From Bacillota bacterium (GTDB taxonomy: Bacteria; Bacillota; UBA4882; UBA8346), in contig JAEWZY010000045.1 of assembly GCA_023394955.1 (NCBI GenBank), forward strand, positions 1-64,000: a DNA stretch of 64,000 nucleotides, in the 5' to 3' direction. The notes under the pieces were generated by a model, which was not told the origin of the DNA, searched no databases, and was given only the letters and a program-made list of their open reading frames with translations. The first letter of the stretch is position 1. Each line of letters begins with the position of its first letter. The position numbers and the translations under genes were made by a program. Positions 60,664 to 64,000 of the stretch are shown in pieces.

Positions 60664-60794
60664 GTTGCGCTTAATCTCTTAACTAAGAGAACGGGGGAAC
60701 CAGTTTTTGGGGTGAGTTACCGTGCCAGTCACGGTATAGGGTTACTCGGCGACCCGAACCCGACAGCTAACTTCGTAAGCGTTGCATGAGAGGG
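60664..60794 (+). ncRNA. Cyclic di-AMP riboswitch (ydaO/yuaA leader)
   Basis: The conserved segments of the ydaO motif occur in order: CGCTTAATCTCTTAACTAAG, ACGGGGGAACCAG, GGGGTGA, TAGGGTTACTC, and CCCGAACCCGACAGCTAAC followed by TTCGTAAGCGTT. A terminator hairpin follows. It precedes dapB, so rising c-di-AMP should lower dapB expression, as for other riboswitches of this class. Confidence 0.9.
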
Positions 60795-60810
60795 AGCATG
60801 GCTTTTGCCT

Positions 60811-60836
60811 GACCATGGATTCCTCCATGGTCTTTT
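60811..60836 (+). terminator. Riboswitch terminator before dapB
   Basis: GACCATGG (60811-60818) and CCATGGTC (60825-60832) form an 8-bp stem followed by TTTTT. It is the likely expression platform of the c-di-AMP riboswitch. Confidence 0.88.
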
Positions 60837-60867
60837 TGTCTTTAAATTCAATCCGGAGGTGAAACAA

Positions 60868-61713
60868 ATGATCAAAACCTGTCTGCTCGGTCTAGGAAGA
60901 ACCGGCAAGGTTGTCGCCGATGAATTGCTCTCATCCCGGGAGTTTGATTTGGTCTCAGTTATCGCTAGGCCAACCAGTAAAAAGGTTAATCGTTCTTTGA
61001 GAGGGTTGGCGAATATTGATAGTGAATTAGTAGTTGCAAGTTCAGACTCTTTGGAGGATGAGATCCGTAAAAAGAAATTTACGGTGGCGATCGATTTTTC
61101 AACCGCAGAAGCTTGTTTAAAAAACGTGGAGATTCTAGCAAAAAATGGTGTACATGTGGTAGTAGGCACAACCGGTTTTAATAAGATTCAGATTTATGAA
61201 TTAAAGAATTTGGTCCAATATTATAAAACCGGATTGGTATTTGCCCCTAATATTTCCGTGGGGATTAACGTCCTTCTTTTTATCGCCAAATATTTAGCAA
61301 AGATGGTACCCGATTATGATGTGGAGATTATGGAATCCCATCATCGCAATAAAGCTGATTCTCCTTCCGGGACGGCGATTAAGATCGCCACTGAAATTCA
61401 TAACATAAAAGGTGTTAAAGAGAAAGACAAAAGAAATGTTTTTGGTAGGAAAGGGTCGACTCAAAGAGAAAATTCGGAAATAGGGATTCATGCCATCCGC
61501 GCCGGGGGGATTACCGGAGTCCATCAAGTATTATTTGCCGGAGAGTACGATGAGATTGAAATTATCCACCGGTCCTATTCCCGCAAAGTCTTTGCGGCGG
61601 GAGCGTTGACTGCTGCCAAATTCATTTCGAAACGGAAAGGGTTTTACTCGATGGAAGAGGTTCTTTCTTATGAAGAAAAAGACGAAGCGGAACGGATCGA
61701 AGGCTCGGCATAA
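60868..61713 (+). CDS. dapB: 4-hydroxy-tetrahydrodipicolinate reductase
   Basis: A 281-residue DapB, an NAD(P)H-dependent enzyme of the lysine and meso-diaminopimelate pathway. The Rossmann loop is LLGLGRTGKVV near residue 5; GVHVVVGTTGF near 98 and the signature ESHHRNKADSPSGTAIKIA near 158 with catalytic His and Lys confirm it. Slightly longer than usual (about 265). The ATG at 60868 follows GGAGGTGA; the open frame starts at 60805 within the leader. Controlled by a c-di-AMP riboswitch, linking cell-wall precursor supply to c-di-AMP. Confidence 0.9.
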   Translation: MIKTCLLGLGRTGKVVADELLSSREFDLVSVIARPTSKKVNRSLRGLANIDSELVVASSDSLEDEIRKKKFTVAIDFSTAEACLKNVEILAKNGVHVVVGTTGFNKIQIYELKNLVQYYKTGLVFAPNISVGINVLLFIAKYLAKMVPDYDVEIMESHHRNKADSPSGTAIKIATEIHNIKGVKEKDKRNVFGRKGSTQRENSEIGIHAIRAGGITGVHQVLFAGEYDEIEIIHRSYSRKVFAAGALTAAKFISKRKGFYSMEEVLSYEEKDEAERIEGSA

Positions 61714-61754
61714 AATGGTTTTTAAAGCATATATATTACCGATGAGTTCGGTTA

Positions 61755-61792
61755 GAAAATGGAGCGCCTGGATACCTGGGCACTCCATTTTC
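61755..61792. terminator. Bidirectional terminator between dapB and msrAB
   Basis: GAAAATGGAG (61755-61764) and CTCCATTTTC (61783-61792) form a perfect 10-bp stem with A/T flanks, serving the two convergent genes. Confidence 0.75.
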
Positions 61793-61798
61793 ATTTAA

Positions 61799-62788
61799 TC
61801 AATTGAATCTGCTTTCATATTCTCCATAACCTTCCTTTTCCAGATCCTCCTTGGGAATAAACCTTAAGGCAGCCGAGTTGATGCAATAGCGTTTTCCGGT
61901 CGGTTGCGGGCCGTCGTCAAAGACATGTCCCAAGTGGGCTTGGCCATTCTTGCTCCGGACCTCCGTGCGTTCTGCAAAAAGGCTCCGATCTTGCTTCTCG
62001 ACTATATTCTCCGGTTCTAGAGGTTTGGTAAAGCTAGGCCAGCCGGTGCCGGATTCAAACTTGTCGGCGGAGCTGAAGAGAGGCTCTCCGGATATCAGAT
62101 CCACATAAACACCCGCCCTTTTATTGTCCCAGTATTCATTGGCGAAAGGCCTTTCAGTCCCGCATTCCTGGGTAACATGGTATTGGAGCGGGGTTAGATT
62201 TTTTTTAGATGATTCTTGGTGCTTTTGGGAATTTTTTGTTCCGGCATTCCGGCTCCAAGTGCGGTCCAAGAATTCTTCCCGGCCGGAATGGGCCCGGTAA
62301 GCGCAATAGCTGGCAGGAGCTTTGCGGTGATAATCTTGATGATACTCTTCGGCCGGATAAAACGGCTTGGCGGGAAGTATTGGAGTCGTAATGGGCTGAT
62401 CATATTTTCCGGAATCCTTCAATTTTTCTTTGGATAGCATGGCTAAAACCTTTTGGTTTTCATCATGAAAGAAGATAGCCGTCCGGTATTGACTGCCTCG
62501 ATCGACAAATTGACCATTGGGATCGGTAGGATCGATCTGTCTCCAAAAGATATCAAGTAATTGTTCGTAAGAGATCACGGCAGGATTGTAAATTACCTGA
62601 ATCGCTTCGTAATGACCAGTCTTCCCGGAGCAAACCTGTTCATAATCGGGGTTAGGAACCGTCCCGCCGGTATAACCGGAAATAACGTCGATTACACCAG
62701 GGGTTTTTTCAAAGGGAGGTTCCATGCACCAGAAGCATCCACCGGCAAAAGTAGCTTTTTGGTGACTAAATGGATTATTATCTTCCAT
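61799..62788 (-). CDS. msrAB: Bifunctional methionine sulfoxide reductase MsrA-MsrB
   Basis: A 329-residue fusion. Residues 10-165 are MsrA with GGCFWCMEPPFEKTPGV (catalytic Cys near residue 18) and DPTDPNGQFVDRGSQYRTAI. Residues 195-320 are MsrB with CGTERPFANEYWDNK, GTGWPSF and the catalytic Cys in GKRYCINSAALRF. The zinc CxxC pairs of some MsrB are absent. It repairs both S- and R-methionine sulfoxides after oxidative damage. Confidence 0.94.
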   Translation of the reverse strand: MEDNNPFSHQKATFAGGCFWCMEPPFEKTPGVIDVISGYTGGTVPNPDYEQVCSGKTGHYEAIQVIYNPAVISYEQLLDIFWRQIDPTDPNGQFVDRGSQYRTAIFFHDENQKVLAMLSKEKLKDSGKYDQPITTPILPAKPFYPAEEYHQDYHRKAPASYCAYRAHSGREEFLDRTWSRNAGTKNSQKHQESSKKNLTPLQYHVTQECGTERPFANEYWDNKRAGVYVDLISGEPLFSSADKFESGTGWPSFTKPLEPENIVEKQDRSLFAERTEVRSKNGQAHLGHVFDDGPQPTGKRYCINSAALRFIPKEDLEKEGYGEYESRFN

Positions 62789-62920
62789 AAATATTACTCC
62801 CTAATTAGGATTGATAACATTGTAAATATTATATCCTAATTTTAAACCAATTAAAATTAAAATTGGCGCCATAATTTTCATTATTGCTTGGGTCAACAGG
62901 AGGTTGACGCGGACGACAGT

Positions 62921-63349
62921 CTATTTCAGGTTCGCCAGCACTAAGCCACCGATACAAAGAAAAATTCCAATAATATTTGCGAATGAAAGCGTCTCCCGCA
63001 GCCATAGGAGACCAATTGGAAGAACCAGGATAGTAAAGGCTACATTGGATACCAAAGCGCAAAGGCTGATGTTCCAACCGGCCCGGTAAGCCAATAAATA
63101 ACCAACTTCCAAACCGACAACCGCTATTGCCAATGTAAAGGTGGCCCAATTAATTTTACGGACCGAGGCTATCAGGCTTTCTCCGCTGGGAAAGAAAGGG
63201 AGAACGATCAGGCAGATGACAATAGCAGCCAGATAAGTGATGATTAGGGAAATGATTGGGTTAGCATTTTCAGGAGTATATTTTTGAGAAAAATGATAAA
63301 AAAGGTTGGAGATAATAGTCAATCCGATTGAAAAATAAAAGAGCCACAT
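62921..63349 (-). CDS. Small EamA/SMR-like membrane transporter
   Basis: A 142-residue membrane protein with about four to five helices (WLFYFSIGLTIISNLFYHFS, ISLIITYLAAIVICLIVLPF, GLLWLRETLSFANIIGIFLC). It is a single EamA-like half, similar to small multidrug or metabolite exporters that act as dimers. The ATG at 63349 follows GAGG; the frame extends to 63499. It overlaps no other gene. Substrate unknown. Confidence 0.75.
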   Translation of the reverse strand: MWLFYFSIGLTIISNLFYHFSQKYTPENANPIISLIITYLAAIVICLIVLPFFPSGESLIASVRKINWATFTLAIAVVGLEVGYLLAYRAGWNISLCALVSNVAFTILVLPIGLLWLRETLSFANIIGIFLCIGGLVLANLK

Positions 63350-63528
63350 AATTAAAACCTCTGCATCAATTAATAATAGGAAAAGTATATCACAAAACAG
63401 ACAATTAAATGAAAGAAGGTAGAATTTATTTCTTGGATAACCATTCCTGACCTGACAGATAGTTGCTAAAGGAGTACCGGCCCGGAAAGGAGAATCCACA
63501 TTTAAAATCCAATAAAGGAGTGCGTTAA

Positions 63529-64000
63529 ATGCGTAAGTTATTAACGGTAATCATCGCAGCTTTCATTATGTCACTTTCCGTATCAGTAGTCGCTCTTGGC
63601 AACTCCTATACCCTGGAAGCCGAAAATGGCAAACTCAATTCACCAGCCGGCATTGGTTTTGATTTTAGGACTAGTTTTGGGCGAGATGGAGATGTTTCAT
63701 TGGATACCATGCCTATTACAGCTAAGCTAAGCTATGGTATTAGGCCTTCGGTCACGATCAGTGGTGAAGTGAACCGTTCGAGCGAAGATGACCGGCAGAT
63801 ACTGCTCAAGGCCTATTATAGCCCTTCAACATCGGCCATGGGTTATACGGCCTATCTCGGTTATGATCTTACCGAAGCAGAGATTCCCATGTACGGGGTT
63901 TCTTTTTGGTTGAATTCGGGCCTGCTTTATGGTTTTGTTAATTTAGGAGCCAATCAGGATTCTGGGGAAAATGCCGTATTGATCACTCCCGGCGCTAGTT
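63529..64000 (+). CDS. Secreted protein, possible outer-membrane beta-barrel (partial)
   Basis: At least 157 residues, running off the window. The signal peptide MRKLLTVIIAAFIMSLSVSV ends with VVALG. The mature part alternates polar and hydrophobic residues with aromatic residues at intervals (FDFRTSFGRDG, PSVTISGEVNR, ILLKAYYSPS, GYTAYLGYDL), as in beta-barrel or surface proteins. The ATG follows AAAGGAGTG. The family cannot be named from this part. Confidence 0.6.
   Translation, partial: MRKLLTVIIAAFIMSLSVSVVALGNSYTLEAENGKLNSPAGIGFDFRTSFGRDGDVSLDTMPITAKLSYGIRPSVTISGEVNRSSEDDRQILLKAYYSPSTSAMGYTAYLGYDLTEAEIPMYGVSFWLNSGLLYGFVNLGANQDSGENAVLITPGAS

Overview
The window looks like the chromosome of an anaerobic, Gram-positive-type (Bacillota) bacterium of moderate GC. 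The evidence is sigma-A promoters of the form TTGACA-N17-TATAAT, strong Shine-Dalgarno sites, frequent GTG/TTG starts, a cobalamin riboswitch, a ydaO-type (cyclic di-AMP) riboswitch, YesMN-type signalling, ferredoxin-containing MinD-like ATPases, a split FeoB, and TRAP and TTT transporters. The last, incomplete gene encodes a secreted protein that could be a beta-barrel, which would suit a diderm Bacillota lineage, but this is only a hint. No rRNA, tRNA, CRISPR array or intact insertion sequence was seen.

Layout. 0.1-5.5 kb: a ZIP metal transporter, a Phd-Uma2 fusion and a heterodimeric ABC exporter. 5.8-12.8 kb: a LacI-controlled catabolic island with a tripartite tricarboxylate (TTT) transporter, a cytoplasmic sulfatase and a 2-hydroxyacid dehydrogenase. 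13.0-16.4 kb: a Fur-family regulator with its own operator, a small metal-motif membrane protein and znuACB. 16.6-19.1 kb: a metallo-beta-lactamase-fold protein, lgt, a CGGC protein and a dead dxs fragment. 19.3-24.8 kb: a FadR-type regulator with two matching operators, a two-subunit UxaA-type lyase and TRAP transporter 1. 24.9-27.4 kb: a group II intron tail, an ABC-2 exporter and an ArsR regulator. 27.5-31.8 kb: a DtxR-like regulator, a DUF6125-like protein, and a methyltransferase with a second metal ABC transporter. 31.8-35.0 kb: metE and a QueF-like gene under a B12 riboswitch. 35.3-40.3 kb: a second small metal-motif protein, a UPF0718 permease, a TIGR03943-like protein, and an ArsR-thioredoxin-ferredoxin redox module. 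40.4-46.3 kb: a CGGC paralogue, a J-domain protein, a YibE/F protein, feoA, split feoB and a second DtxR-like regulator. 46.4-49.2 kb and 58.4-60.4 kb: two blocks of DUF5320, NifX-like, MinD/Mrp-like and DUF134 genes. 49.5-58.1 kb: TRAP transporter 2, an HpcH/HpaI aldolase, a decayed lyase pair, and a DctP-like lipoprotein with a histidine kinase and an AraC-type response regulator. 60.6-64 kb: dapB behind a c-di-AMP riboswitch, msrAB, an EamA-type protein and the partial secreted protein.

How it fits together. Two themes dominate. The first is uptake and breakdown of organic acids, possibly sulfated or sulfonated, by TTT and TRAP transporters, each with its own regulator. The second is metal and redox homeostasis: Zn/Mn-type ABC transporters, Feo, Fur, DtxR and ArsR regulators, and iron-sulfur ATPases. 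The most interesting undescribed signal is a palindromic element with core GCATATGCCC. It lies in or just downstream of the promoters of six transcription units spread over 42 kb: the MBL protein, the DtxR-like regulator, CGGC-2, DUF5320, NifX-MinD-MinD and Mrp. It therefore appears to define one regulon, probably controlled by one of the two DtxR-like proteins encoded here.
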